A DNA stretch of 64,000 bases from Triangularia verruculosa (taxonomy: Eukaryota > Ascomycota > Sordariomycetes > Sordariales > Podosporaceae). This document shows, piece after piece, positions 35,401 through 47,356 of the stretch (position 1 is the stretch's first letter; each line of letters begins with the position of its first letter). The notes below the pieces were generated by a model. That model was not told where the DNA came from, made no database searches, and saw nothing but the letters and a program-made list of their open reading frames with translations. The position numbers and the translations under genes were made by a program. The stretch lies in assembly GCA_033296885.1 (NCBI GenBank), contig MU863917.1, forward strand, positions 62,001-126,000, written 5' to 3'.

Positions 35401-37035
35401 CCCCGAATTCTCACCCTCTTCTTGGAGCTCGGGTCGCAGGTCAACAAGCCTCCGGAGGGCAAAGTGTCTTTTCCCAGGGAGCTGTATCAGCGGAGGCGGG
35501 ATATTCTCATTGAACTATGTGCAAAATTTCACAAGCAGTTAGAGACCATGCCTACCTACATCTGCTACACCTCCTTGCCACAGATCACGGCACGTATCGC
35601 ACACCCCAACCCAGATGTCTTCAAAGTTCTAGAAGACATGATTGTAAGGGTGGTGAACGCCTACCCGAGGCAGGCCATCTGGAACGTCTTCCCATTCATG
35701 GCCAGTAGACAGCCGGAGGACCGTAAAAAGAGAACATCACAGATTCTGAGCACAATTAAGTCGTCGAGTCAGCACATGAAACAATTTTTAAGGGCGGGTG
35801 AGAAGCTCGCCGAACAATTGCTCGTGGCCTGCAACAATGGACACTTTCAGAGCAACAGGACAACTACGGCAAGCATCACCAGGGATCTATTCTTCAACCA
35901 CAAGTGCACGCCCTGTCCGCTGGTGGTCCCGGTTGAGACCAGTTTGACTGCCACATTGCCCACTTTGACGGACAATGTCAGAAGTCACAAGCCGTTCTCC
36001 CGCGATGCTGTCACAATCGAGGGTTTCCTCGATCATGTCCTGGTTCTAGGCTCCCTTGCCAAACCACGGAAATTGACGGCGCGTGGGTCGGATGGCAAGC
36101 TCTACGGTCTGTTGATCAAGCCCAAGGACGACCTCCGAACGGATCAGCGTCTAATGGAGTTCAATTCGCTGATCAACCGCTCACTCAAGCGAGACGTTGA
36201 ATCCAGCAAGCGACAGCTGTACATCAGAACATACGCCGTGACGCCCCTCAACGAGGAATGCGGCATCATTGAATGGGTCGATGGGCTAAAGACGTTGCGC
36301 GAAATTCTACTGAGTATCTATAGGGGGAGGAATATCTCGCCGAACTACACCCAACTGGCGCAACTGATGAAGCAAGCCACTTCTGGGGACAACAATACTC
36401 ACATCTTCAGTGACACGATACTGGGCATGTTTCCTCCCGTGCTAGGGGAGTGGTTCGTCTCTCAATTCCCCGACCCGTCGTCATGGTTCGCCGCTCGGCT
36501 GAAGTACACACGCTCCTGCGCTGTCATGTCTATGGTGGGCACCATCCTCGGGCTTGGTGACCGCCACGGAGAAAACGTTCTGCTCGAAGAAGGCAACGGT
36601 GGCGTTTTCCATGTGGATTTTAACTGTCTCTTCGATAAAGGCAGGACGTTCACCCAGCCCGAATGCGTACCGTTCCGGTTGACGCACAATATGGTTCATG
36701 CAATGGGAGTATATCGATGCGAGGGACCGTTCAGGCACTGTAGCGAGCTGACGTTGAGGATACTTCGGCAGCAGGAGGAGACGTTGATGAGCATTCTGGA
36801 GGCGTTTATTTACGACCCCACGCTTGACTTACAGAGAGGGAGCAAGAGGACAAAGGAGGTAGTCAAGTTGAACCCAACGAGCGTGGTGGCCAGCATCAAG
36901 AGGAAGGTGGAGGGGCTGCTGCCCGAGGAGAGCATACCGCTGGGTGTGGAGGGACAGGTGGATATGCTGATCAAGGAGGCAACGGATCCTAGGAATTTGG
37001 CATCGATGTACATTGGGTGGTGTCCGTTTTTGTAG
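29434..37035 (+). CDS. mec1: Mec1/ATR-family PI3-kinase-like checkpoint kinase
   Basis: DNA-damage and replication checkpoint kinase of the ATR family (Mec1, Rad3, Neurospora MUS-9, Aspergillus UVSB). Exons are 29434-30052, 30108-32221, 32280-32528, 32582-34773 and 34827-37035; they sum to 2460 residues with every junction in frame, normal for ATR. The N-terminal two-thirds are helical HEAT-like repeats, a FAT region lies at about 1480-2030, and the kinase domain spans about 2130-2400. Catalytic motifs are intact: GLGDRHGENVL (catalytic loop, near 2301) and HVDFNCLFDKG (activation segment start, near 2319). The FATC tail ends MYIGWCPFL. In known systems it binds RPA-coated single-stranded DNA through the Ddc2/ATRIP partner. 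An upstream in-frame ATG at 29311 is the alternative start. Confidence 0.97.
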
Positions 37036-37830
37036 TTCTTATTTAGCCCTGTTGGATGAGTATAATTACTGAGAAAGGGATTTTGGAAGGGGTTCATGAA
37101 ACCAATGTATGGATGGGAGTTTTGGGCGGTGTGCATAGCGATCACATAGCGTTGTCGTGTTTTAGGAAGTATTTAAGTGGATATTGGTCGTATTAATGGC
37201 TCAATTGAAGAATAGGTACCAGTTTAATGATCTCCGGAGCAGCTGGTGCCTATAAGTAATTTATGAATGTGATGTTGATATCGGGACGATAAAGTTCTAC
37301 TGTTTGCTGTGATGTTTCGCTATTTTGGCCCCTGAAACTGGCAACAAGTTGGTGGTTGACAGGTGAGTGACGATCGCCTACGTATGCTGCTAGCGTCATA
37401 GGGGACGAACAGCGCCCAGGGTTTTCACATCCATTCCACACTGGTCGGGGTGTACCTTCCTTCTTCTTTCACGAGATTGTGGAACAGCTGAGATTTCTGC
37501 CTGGAGTGCTGAAAGAATTTCTGATAAACTTTGAATTCTCATCTCTTCACTGAAGAATTTTGTCGCAACTTCGACCCTGTTGCCCTGTCTTTTAAGAGCG
37601 GTCGGATCACCCACTTGGAGCCATCGTTTACAGCGCGCTCAACTCACCTTTCATCTCACCGCGCAGCAAACGCGTCCAAACCTCCGACCTTCACTCTCGG
37701 TTCGACAAAGCAAAATAATCGGATCGGTCGCGACTCTGCAGCTAGAGACCCGCTTTACCCTGTATTCAGAAAGTGGCTATTTTGCATCTTGACAGTTTTG
37801 CAGGAATCAAGTCAGCAACCGCAAGTCGAG
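37036..37830. other. Intergenic region between mec1 and the zf-PARP gene
   Basis: About 795 bp with the Mec1 3' flank and the promoter and leader of the next gene. An ORF that starts here and crosses the first intron of the zf-PARP gene is a chance frame. Confidence 0.5.
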
Positions 37831-39429
37831 ATGTCTTATCGTATCGGTATGTCCTGTCCCTTCGTAATGATGCATCTCTTCTTACTTCCCATCACTCCCT
37901 CTGTCATCACATTGTTTACGCTGTCGCTGCTCTCGCCGCATCGCTTCTTTTTCCTGTATCTTCATTTTTATCTTCACTTGTTTTTACCTGTCGTCCCACC
38001 TCTTCGACCGCTTTCGACTCTCACTCCTGCCATCTCTCCTGTTCTTCATGATCTAGACCATAATTCTAACGCATCACCAGAGTTGGCCCGCTCCGGCCGT
38101 GCCGGTTGTAAAGACACCCTTTGCAAAAACGAAAACGTCAAGATTGAGAAAGGCGAATTCCGGCTTGGAACCTGGGTAACAATCCAGGAGCATGGGAGCT
38201 GGTCTTGGCGCCACTGGTATGCTTCTTTGTTCCTTTTAAGACCCCTCACCTTACTTGGATACTGATAAATTAATGTTTTGATATAGGGGCTGTGTCTCTG
38301 GTGAGACCATCAGTAACTTGCAAGATACTATCGGCAAGGACAAGAATGGTGATTGGAACTGGGACATGCTTGATGGTTGGGAGGAGTTGGAGTATGTTCT
38401 TTGTTCAAACAGGAGTGAGTGAACATGATCATTGACAGAATATAGGGATTTCCCGGACTTGAGGGAGAAGGTCCAGAGGGTTATCGACCAAGGACACATT
38501 GATCTTGAGGATTTCAAAGGGGTAAGTCATGGCTCCGCAGAAGGCTGAACTGACCCGACTGACACAAGTTGCCACAGGACCCCGAATTTTGTGTTCCAGG
38601 TAAAAAGGGGATCCGCGGTCGTCAGCCGCGCAAGAAGAAGAACGCTGAGGAGGAGGAGGTAGGTTCACTTTACGGCTTGGTAACTGATTGATGACTGACC
38701 ACAAAACAGGACGGTGATGGACCTGATGCTGTCCAAACTCCTGCCAAGAAGCCCACTGCTAAGCGTGGTCGCAAGAAGGCTGATGAAGACGAGGCTGAAG
38801 GTGAAGCCGAGGCCGAAGCTCCTGTTGCGAAGAAGGCGAAACGTGGTGGGAAGAAGGCGGCTGCGGTCAAAGAAGAGGAGCAGGATGAAATTTTGGCTGA
38901 TGCTGAACCGGAGCCGGAGCCGGAGCAGCCCAAGAAAAAAGCTGCCAGGGGAAGGAAGACTGCCGCTGTCAAGAAAGAGGTCAAGGCAGAGGAGAACGAC
39001 GAGATTGAGCCTGAAATTGCTCCCGAGCAGCCAAAGAGGAGAGCGGCTCGTGGCAAAAAGGCCGTCTACAAAGAGGAGAGTGAGGTTGAGGCTGAAGCTG
39101 AAGCGGAGGTGAAGCAACCGAAGAAGAATGCTCCCAGGGGCAAGAAGGCTAAGCAGGAGGTTGTCAAGGAGGAGGAAGATGGAGAGGAGGTTGCTCCGGA
39201 GAAACCCAAGCGTGCTCCTGCCAAACGTGGAGCCAAGGCCAAACAGGCGAAGGAGCCTGAGCCGGAGCCTGAGTCCGAGGCGGCGTCTGAGGAAATCCCG
39301 GAGGAGGTCGAGGTCGAGGAGGAGGTCGCTCCCAAGAAGAGAGGTGGCCGGAAGGTCAAGGCCAAGGCTGCCGATGGCGATGGCGAAGGAGCTGCTCCCG
39401 CCCCGAAGAAGCGTGGCAGAAAGGCGTAA
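37831..39429 (+). CDS. PARP-type zinc-finger protein with AT-hook-like basic/acidic tail
   Basis: Probable nuclear DNA-binding protein; it has a PARP-type finger but no ADP-ribosyltransferase domain. Exons are 37831-37846, 38081-38216, 38287-38391, 38446-38521, 38578-38658 and 38710-39429, giving 377 residues. The finger (about residues 8-52) reads GRAGCKDTLC...GSWSWRHWGC, with the H-x2-C pair split across exons 2 and 3. DFPDLREKVQ and HIDLEDFKG follow, as in homologous fungal proteins. The tail from about 140 alternates acidic runs (EPEPEPE, EVEAEAEAE) with at least seven basic modules of the type K/A-RG-R/K-K, similar to AT-hooks. An alternative last splice (donor GTAAGT at 39425, acceptor before 39482) would change only the end, to RKAAA. 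Confidence 0.88.
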
Positions 39430-42400
39430 GTTCACCAGAGTCTGTCATTTTGGTGGGGGATTCAAGTCTAACCGTGAGCAGGGCCGCCTAACTCACTACA
39501 CTTGACCCCTTGCCCAGCATCTTCAGTTGACACGACATGGCAAAACTTGCAGGGGGCCTTTTTTGTCAGCATAATTTGGCCGGTATTTTCTTTTTATGAA
39601 AAGCTCTACGATGTGGCGATTTCTTGTTCGCCAGTCCATAAAAGGAGCGATGCTTTCCTTCATCTCATTGCATTTGTTCAGAGAATGGGGCGCAGATTTG
39701 GCAGACAAGCAGACAGGCTTGGGCCTGATGTATACTAGTGTTATCTACTTTCTTGCTAGAATAGCAACTGATAGCCAGTCTTTACCTTAACAATAAAGGC
39801 TTATAATTTCTTCTTACACGTGTACTCAGGTACTGTATTGATCTGCCGATCTTCCGGAAGCTTTGTCGAAATTTACTTGTGTGAAGTTATTGGACCTGTC
39901 GGGTCGACGACCGTTGACCTGCACTGTGGATCTTCAGGAACAGCACGATCGGTGGCAAAGAAAAAATGGAACGGCCGAAACGAAACAGACAAGTCCAGAC
40001 AGAAAGACAAAGTGGGTTCTTTTGTTTGAGGAAAGTTTGGCGCTCGCTAATCTGAGCGGCGCGGGTGTGGTTGGATTCATGGGCCGAGCCGAAGGGGAGA
40101 AGGGAAGGGGGGATCATGATGTGTGCCGCATTTCAAACTATCAATACTCGCCTATCATGATGAACGGGGGGTTTTTGTTGGCGGCACAAGGGGAAGGGGA
40201 GGAAGGTTGCTGGAAACGACTAAATCCGGGGTTTCGGAAAAAGATGTGTCCATCTCTAAACGGAGAATCGAGAGAGAGAGAGGCATAATGCAATATTGCC
40301 GTGCTGCGGGTGCGTGTGTGATGATTTTGATTTTGGGTTTGGTGACTTGATGCCCAAACTACGGTGAATGTATTTCGTGATCTGAAATCAGGGAACTTGT
40401 TCCTATGGAGTTCCCTTTTTTGCCCCTTGGGCATCTAGCGGTGGGTTTGGTGGTCGTAGCCAAGCCCCTCCCTCCAACCCCGGGATGAAACTAGACTTAA
40501 GTGGTGATAATGACATAGGGGGTATCGTCTCTTTCTTTTCCCGCTTCGGCACTTGTGATCAAGAAAAAAAAATGGCCAGTCAGTTGTTAATTACACGTAT
40601 AGTCAGTCAGTCAGCCACTGTTAGTTTAGCGTTAGTTTGGTCTCTAGTTCAAGGAATTCTTGTCTGTCTTGCTGGAGCGGAACGGGGTTTCTGGAAGAAT
40701 CTCGTTTGCACTACGGTGCGCCGAAATATGCCTTGGGCCAATCGTGTGGTGTTGTATGCATTATTGCGTCACCTGTCTTGAATGTGTGGGGTGTGGAAAA
40801 TGTCTTGGGCAGGCTGTTCATGGGAGATGGCAGGAAGCTACGTGAAAACGAGTTTCTGGGTCTGCGATGAGAAAAAGTCGGTGACTTACCTATAGAGATT
40901 ATTATGGTGATCGGAGGTTATAAGTCTGGGTGTTATATGAGAAATAAGTGAAAATGCCGAGTTTGTTTGCTGTGACAGTGTCGTAAACAGAGGGTCCAGG
41001 CCATGCCGTGATCGATGATGTATGACCATTTCTCGATGGTGGGGTTTTTTCATGTGGAAAGGAGAGGCTGGGAAAGGAGAGGCTGGGAAAGGAGGGATGG
41101 GGGGTCAGTTTCTTTCGGTGCGGCGGCTATCATGATAACGATGGGATGAACCAATCATGTTTGAAGATGGCTGTTTCTCTCTCCTGTTCGTCCTGTCTCA
41201 TTTTCTTCTGTCATCGTCGTCACCAGGCCGAAGGCGTCTGATTGTGGTTGGCTGCAGTTTACTGTGCAGTAGTCCGGCTGGCTGAGTCTGCCATCCGGTG
41301 GGGGGGCGGCTGTCCTGCTGCGATGTCCTCGTGCCTTTGGACGAGCTTGTGACGGCTGTGTCACCGACGGCCTTGCTCTGATTGTGTCACTTCACCGCAC
41401 TCCTGCAGCGGGATCTGGTGGAGTTAATCGCGGGTTTCAAGCGGAGAGGTAGCAAGTCGCATGTCAATGCATCAGTTTGGAGAGAAAGAAAGCCTTTCAG
41501 ATAGCAAACTGAGCACAATGTAGCCCACAGTAGATCTGGGAACGAGTCACACTGTACTGGCGGGTAGTTTTCTCACTAGCGCACAGTGTCCAGACGAACA
41601 AGCCTCACAGGGCTGTAACGGTTCGTGTCAACGTCTCTGGTCCCCACCATAGGTTCTTTGGGGTTATTCAAGCCGCAGAACACAGCATGAGAATTACTCA
41701 AGGCGTAACTGCCATTATTCTCACGGAGGCATTGGTACATACGGATATCTTCACTTCTTAGGTACAGACCATGAAAGAGTTCAAACCAGGCTGATTTTGG
41801 GTTGCATAAGTTGGAAGAAAAGGTAGGCGCCGATCTAGGCGTGCTAGGCCGGCTAGGGCGCAGAGAAGCTGTGGGATGACGACGTTGGTTTGAGCCCAAA
41901 TTAAATCCCGAACAATTGGCTGGCACCTCCAACCAGGCCAGACCCTGAAACTCGTCGTCAGGCCCAGCGGCAGGAAAAGCAGCTTATCCCTCTTTTAATA
42001 CCCAGAGCCTGGCCAACAGGCCCGCCTACCTCTGCAACAACTGCGACCGCCTTTTTGTGTCTCGAAGCATCACATCAACTCTTAATACCGGCCCTGGCCC
42101 CTTCGGCGTTTCCTCTGGCTTCCCACCCTTCAACCATCTGTTGCGCAACCGTCAACCATTCCACTGTGAGAAGTAAGACCTAGCCGACCACCAAGCCGAA
42201 AAGTGACAAGTGAAGAGGAGAAAAGAGGACAAGCCTGGTTTGTCTGCCAAGTTTCACTGGTCAAGATTGGTCACTGCCTGCGTTGGACCCCGCCTTGGCT
42301 CGCACTCGGCCACTCTCAAGTACAGGAGTCCTCCAACCCCCCCCCCCCAACCGACCAACGTCACAGCCTTGAGCAGGCTGGACACCTTTTTCCACCACAC

Positions 42401-42661
42401 AACCACCAGGTTTTTCTGTGCAAAGCCCGGGAACACGAACAACTCCGGCTCCCTCGAGTGTCCTACACACTTTCGACATATCAACTCTTGTGTTTTAAGC
42501 CGCTTTCAAGACCCCCCCTTCTCAGTCTCTGTGACCCAGCGGTCTTAAGTTCTTCTATCCACTTCCATCTGCCAGGTCAGCATACATACCCCGCTTGACC
42601 ACTAGGCCGGCCAGAAAAGCTCACCATCCACCACAGAAGGACCGCACAAGCAACAAGCAAA
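39430..42661. other. Long gene-free stretch (3.2 kb)
   Basis: Between the zf-PARP gene and the Arg/Ser-rich protein gene. It contains a 15-bp triplicate at 41056-41100 and a C12 run near 42337 in what is probably the leader of the downstream gene. ORFs at 42203-42598 lie in this leader and are C/P-rich chance frames. I see no tRNA, snoRNA or transposon I can support. Confidence 0.5.
41056..41100. repeat. 15-bp direct repeat, 3 copies
   Basis: GGAAAGGAGAGGCTG occurs at 41056-41070 and again at 41071-41085, and a diverged third copy follows at 41086-41100. It is purine-rich and lies in intergenic DNA. Confidence 0.8.
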
Positions 42662-44397
42662 ATGTCCAGCAGAAGCCGTGTCGAGTTCGACGAGCGCGAG
42701 TTCGTTCGGGAGGCACCTCCTCGTCGTGCCCCCGTCCGTGAATATGACGACTACCGCGACCCCGCGAGAGTCCCTGCTTTCATGCTGCGGGAGGAGCGGC
42801 CAACTCAAGCCGGCCAGTTGGTGCTCAGGCAAAGGGAGGTTGAGACCATGGAGCGGCAGAGGCCGAGATCTCCTAGCCCGGAAATTCGGATGCGGGAGCG
42901 GTTTGTTCAGCGGGCCAGAAGTGTCAGCCCAGGCCCAAGGCGTGTAGAGGAGGACATTCGGATCCGCCAGGTGGAACGGACACGCGAGCCTAGCCGGGCC
43001 CCTTCTGAGAGAATTCGCTATGTCGAACGACCTCGCTCCCCCTCGCCCTCGATTCATGAACGTATTCGCATCACAGATCGAAGGGAAGAGCGCCGCAGCC
43101 CTAGCCCAGCTCCTCCCCCGCCCCCGCCACAGCCCCAGGTCATCAAGGGACCAACCATCGAGAGAGAGGTTATCACGCACTACCGCGACATTGATCATGG
43201 TGAGTTCTTCAACACACTGCGTATACTAAGAGAACCCTCTTTGCTGACACCTTTAAGGCATGATTGTGGCTCGCCCACCATCACCTCCTACTCAGCGTCA
43301 CGAGCACCGGGATACCGAGATTGACATCTTCACTTCCCGCAAGGGCACAGAGGTGGGTATCCACAAACACACTCGTTCGCACAGCCACAGCCGCGGCCGC
43401 TCTGTGGAGCGGCCCTCTCGTCCCATTGTCCACGCCTACGAGGACGACTTGGTGGTCTCTACCAACAAGCACCTTCAAGTGGACATTGAGCGTCGCCGGA
43501 GCGTCTCCCGTACCCGCCGTGCCCACTCGGCCGCCCCCCCTGTTATCGACTACGACGACGAAGCCTACGAGATTAAATCCCGCATTGATTCCCGCGGTAA
43601 GATGGGCGAGGCATGGAACGGAATCACCAAGGACTGGACCATTGTCGATGTGCCCCCCGGAACTGAGCGTGTGCGCATGGACGGTGCCGGCGGCGCCTCA
43701 GCTGAGGTGACATGGCAGAAGTACAGTGGTGTTCGCCGGGCCAAGTTTATCCCTGATCGCGATGAGAACAGCGTGGTTTCTGAGACAACCACCACCATCT
43801 CCGATGCCCGTGATCGCAACCGTGACCGCGAGATTGAGCGGGAAAGGCGCTTGAGTGTGCAGATCATCGACAAGGACCGCCGGGACCGTGACCGTGATGG
43901 CGATTATGAGAAGATTACCGATCGCCGGGTCACTATTTCCAAGTCGAGGAACAGCTCTCCTGCTCCACCGCCGCCGAAGCAGCGCCGCAGTGAGACCTGG
44001 ACTGAGATCACCAAGGACCTGGTCTGCCGTGAGGCTATTCAGGAGATGGGCTATGAGTACGAGGAGACCGAGTACTTCTACTACATTATCGACTTTTTGG
44101 CTCACGTAAGTTTGCTTCTGTCTTTGGTATATGCTCTTACCAGATTACTGACACCCTGGATAGGAGGAGGTCGTAAATCTTGTCAACCTGTCCGACCGCA
44201 TCCGCCAGTCTCGCAAGGACCGTGCCAGAGAGATCCAGTACGAGCGCGAATGGCGCGATGAGTGGGAGCATCGCCATCACCACCACCACCACAGCCATAG
44301 CCATAGCGGCAGCAGACACCGTCACGACGACGAGCGCGTGGTTGAACGTGAGATCATCTACGACAGCCATCGTCACCCCCGACAGTATCGTTACTAA
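42662..44397 (+). CDS. Arg/Ser-rich fungal protein of unknown function (possibly DUF8035 type)
   Basis: I do not recognise a defined function. Exons are 42662-43199, 43258-44105 and 44164-44397; they give 539 residues with frame preserved. The N-terminal part is rich in Arg and in RSPSPE/SVSPGP-type repeats, like RS proteins. A middle part has KGTEVGIHKHTRSHSHSRGR and SRTRRAHSAAP. Two compact, probably folded segments follow: GKMGEAWNGITKDWTIVDVP...TWQKYSGVRRAKFIPDRDE (about 300-360), and SETWTEITKDLVCREAI...YEYEETEYFYYI (about 430-460). The repeated W-x-x-I-T-K-D-x between them looks like an internal duplication. The C-terminus has seven consecutive His and then HSHSHS. The assignment to DUF8035 is from memory and uncertain. 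Proteins of this layout appear restricted to filamentous fungi. Confidence 0.82.
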
Positions 44398-45451
44398 GAG
44401 CGAGGTGCTTTGGATATGATTTTCTTGGAGGGGGGAGCAGATATGTTGATGAAAAGATGACGTTGATGGTTGATGATGTTTGACGACGACCTTTGCTGTT
44501 ATAGAAATTTTGTTTTTTTGGAAAAGATGATTGTGTTTTGGATGATACCAACCTACCAGCCAAGCATGGTTAATAATGCGCTCGAAGACTTTATCAGCGG
44601 TCGTTTTCTTCTTGGGCAGAGGAGAGGGAAGTGGGTGGACTTTTGATGTTTTCTTATTTTGGATATTGTTCATGTTGGTTTTTTATCATGGTCATTTTGG
44701 TTTTGTGCTTGCGCTTTTTGTTTTTTTGCGGTTTCTAACGACTTTTATGATCCATACATACATAGCTAGCGAGTTACGAAAAAAAGAAAGAAATGCCTGA
44801 ACTGTTCTAGTAAATATTATACTGGTGATTGACGATACAAGGATATGCTACCTCATATTCCTACCCACAGTTCACAAAGGTCCTTGATAGACCGTCACCA
44901 AACGCGGTTGGAAGAGTACGTTATGGTCGACATAATCATCATCGCATGTGTGACGACTGCCATCGTTCAATCGAGCCAGCTTCATGATCTTGTGGATTGA
45001 TCATCAACATCACAGATCAGTATTCCACAGCTGCTTGTAAACTTCACGTTCTACGACGACGAGCAGAGGCTGGTTCCTCCCGAACGGCGAACAAGCGTCA
45101 GCCACTCTAGCATACGAAGAGCTTACTAGGCTCAGGCAAATGGTATGTGTGCCATATATCGACACCTCGTAGATCGTTGCCTTCTGATGAACACGATGAG
45201 ACTTCTTCTTTTTTGCGCCCCCCCCCCTGCTTACAGCTATGTACAACAACTGCAGGTATACTCAAACTTCGCGCTTCTCTCTGGCTGGGAATCACCCAAA
45301 ATATTGGCTAACATTAGTCTACAAATTATCGTGAGTTTTGAACCGTATCTCAAAACTCGAAAAGTTTCCATAACTAGCCAACTCTCGCCCTGTTGACAGG
45401 CAGCAGACCCGCACGGACGAGACGATATTTCTCGAGTCGGCAAAAGGCATC
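44398..45451. other. Convergent 3' flanks, no gene seen
   Basis: About 1 kb between the stop codons of the Arg/Ser-rich protein gene and Med17. The left half is T-rich. No supported coding exon was seen. Confidence 0.5.
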
Positions 45452-47356
45452 TCAGGAGCCAGAACAGTGCGACAGGATATGCCTGAGCACCTCTCCCAAA
45501 GCCATGTCGGCGTTCGCCTGGCTTTCCAAACTCCATGACCATTGCTTGTTGATCCTTCCCCCCTCTTCCGCAAAAGTACCCGACAACGTCAGCTCCGGGC
45601 CAGCTTTCTTGACCACAAAGTCAAATCCCAGGCCGAACCTGCCAATCTCATCCGCCAACCCCTTCTCATCTGATCGAGTTGACCATTTTGCAAAGCTTTG
45701 CTCGTTAGCTCCGGGGCTGGATCTCAAATCCTCCAAGATGGACAACGCATATGCCGTTAGAGCCCGTGATACAGCGCCGTTGAGATACCACATAGCGTCG
45801 TTGGAGTCCAGGTAGTCGTCCAAGTTTGGAGGGAAAGTAATCTGTAGTGGATTAGGACCACCCGGAACCGGTGGCGGCAGGCACCAGATGGCGATACGTG
45901 GCCCGTCGGACTGAGGAGGCTTGAGCATCACTCGAAGACGAGCCTGGGCGGTGATGTCTACGTCAAACTCGACTGCTGGTGGGCTGTATAGTACTGAAAC
46001 GATATCGTCTGCATCAGCTGCGGCACCCGCGCCGGGTGGTGCACGAACTGCTGGCTCTCTTAGCAGTACCGAAGCGGGTAGGCCGGCCGAACGTAGGACC
46101 TTGGTGTACGCAAGAAAATGCTGGATACACTGGCCGATGTTCTTCTCGTGTTCGAACCAGGAGACGATAGGTGAAAGAAGGGCGTATACGGGAGATGATG
46201 TCTGAGCCACATTCCTCTCGGCTCGTCTCCTCTCATTGAGCTTGTGGGCATGGCTAAGCTGTAGCGACAATGCTAAGCTCAACGACTCGGCAAAGTGGTC
46301 ATCTGGCCTTGGCGAACTCGTGTCCGCATTCTCCGACTCCAGTGATACAAGCTCAATCGAAATGGTGCGGGTTGGGTTCACAGAGTAGGTGACCGAGGAC
46401 CTGGACATTCGTACGTTGCGACCACCAAGCGTTCGGGCTTCTCTGTTGATCTCGTGCCATAGCTCTTGGGCAAAAATCGTATTTCGAGCATCCTTGACGC
46501 GGTCGACAAGCGTTGCATCTTCCGGTAATGGATTCGACAATGACGACTGGCCAACCACCTTGTCGTCATCAATGATGCTGACGCGGATGCGCTGAGATCC
46601 ACCGCCTCTTCTTCCGAGTTCCAGCTTGACGGACCCATCGTCTGCTCTCCTCAGAGGTGCGATCCCACTCTCCTTGAACTCTGGGGCGGCGTTCAGAAAC
46701 CCAAAGCTCACGCACATGGTCTGTGGCTCTTGGGCCATGCGAGCAACTCTGAATCCGGCTTCCTTCACGGCCGACACCTCAGACCAGTACTTTTCCTCTG
46801 CCTGGATCTGTTTCTCCAGTCTCGCCTGTGAGGGCTGAGCCATGTTGATGCAGTTCTCTAATGACAGGTAGCGCTGTCCAATGGCCGTCATTCTGTACTC
46901 AGTCTCTCTAGACCGGGCGAGGGTAGTCGGGCCTGCAAGCATGGTGGCACCTAGGGTTCCGAGGCCGACAATCGCGCGTGTCTCTGGACTCAATGTGCTG
47001 GCGGCTTGAGTGGGAGCCTCCCTAGAGATTAGAAGCGAGAGGAAGTCAAGAGCCCAGTTTGACGTTGCTAGGGCGGCTTGGGTTTGATGAAGGAGCTCAG
47101 CCCGTACGGCGTTGATATCCTGGGCTTCGGCAGATTCCCCAGCTTCAGTCTCGGCAGGTTCATCCGTTTCGTTCGAATCAGCCATTTCAACATCATTCTG
47201 GCCATCATGCTGGTCGGCAGCTTTGCTCCGCCGAGCTGCCACCATGGCCCGAATACCACCAGGCTGTGAACGGGCTCGGGCCCAGAATTCGGCGATGTTC
47301 TGCGGTCCTCTTGGCTTTGCGGCTGGCGGTTGTAAATTAAAAGGCCTGTCGTCCAT
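45452..47356 (-). CDS. med17: Mediator complex subunit 17 (Med17/Srb4)
   Basis: Head-module scaffold of Mediator, which links transcription factors to RNA polymerase II. It is a single uninterrupted reading frame of 634 residues, which is in the fungal range. The start MDDRPFNLQPP is the first ATG. The N-terminus contains GPQNIAEFWARARSQPGGIR and an acidic stretch. The following helical part includes LLHQTQAALATSNWALDFLS and the family-typical segment LSPETRAIVGLGTLGATML. The C-terminal half is conserved through SWFEHEKNIGQCIQHFL and ends in a short tail. No intron is needed, unlike most genes here. Confidence 0.92.
   Translation of the reverse strand: MDDRPFNLQPPAAKPRGPQNIAEFWARARSQPGGIRAMVAARRSKAADQHDGQNDVEMADSNETDEPAETEAGESAEAQDINAVRAELLHQTQAALATSNWALDFLSLLISREAPTQAASTLSPETRAIVGLGTLGATMLAGPTTLARSRETEYRMTAIGQRYLSLENCINMAQPSQARLEKQIQAEEKYWSEVSAVKEAGFRVARMAQEPQTMCVSFGFLNAAPEFKESGIAPLRRADDGSVKLELGRRGGGSQRIRVSIIDDDKVVGQSSLSNPLPEDATLVDRVKDARNTIFAQELWHEINREARTLGGRNVRMSRSSVTYSVNPTRTISIELVSLESENADTSSPRPDDHFAESLSLALSLQLSHAHKLNERRRAERNVAQTSSPVYALLSPIVSWFEHEKNIGQCIQHFLAYTKVLRSAGLPASVLLREPAVRAPPGAGAAADADDIVSVLYSPPAVEFDVDITAQARLRVMLKPPQSDGPRIAIWCLPPPVPGGPNPLQITFPPNLDDYLDSNDAMWYLNGAVSRALTAYALSILEDLRSSPGANEQSFAKWSTRSDEKGLADEIGRFGLGFDFVVKKAGPELTLSGTFAEEGGRINKQWSWSLESQANADMALGEVLRHILSHCSGS

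Noticed and set aside
37531..38265. 244-residue ORF overlapping the start of the zf-PARP gene
   Set aside because: It runs through the leader and the 234-bp first intron. The conserved MSYRIELARSGRAGCK start only appears after splicing.
38665..39435. 256-residue antisense ORF rich in Leu and Arg
   Set aside because: It is the reverse frame of the Glu/Lys-rich tail of the zf-PARP gene; the biased codons there remove stops on the other strand.
42203..42598. Two overlapping ORFs (131 and 112 residues) upstream of the Arg/Ser-rich gene
   Set aside because: C-rich leader sequence with a C12 run; no domain, and both frames are open only because of composition.
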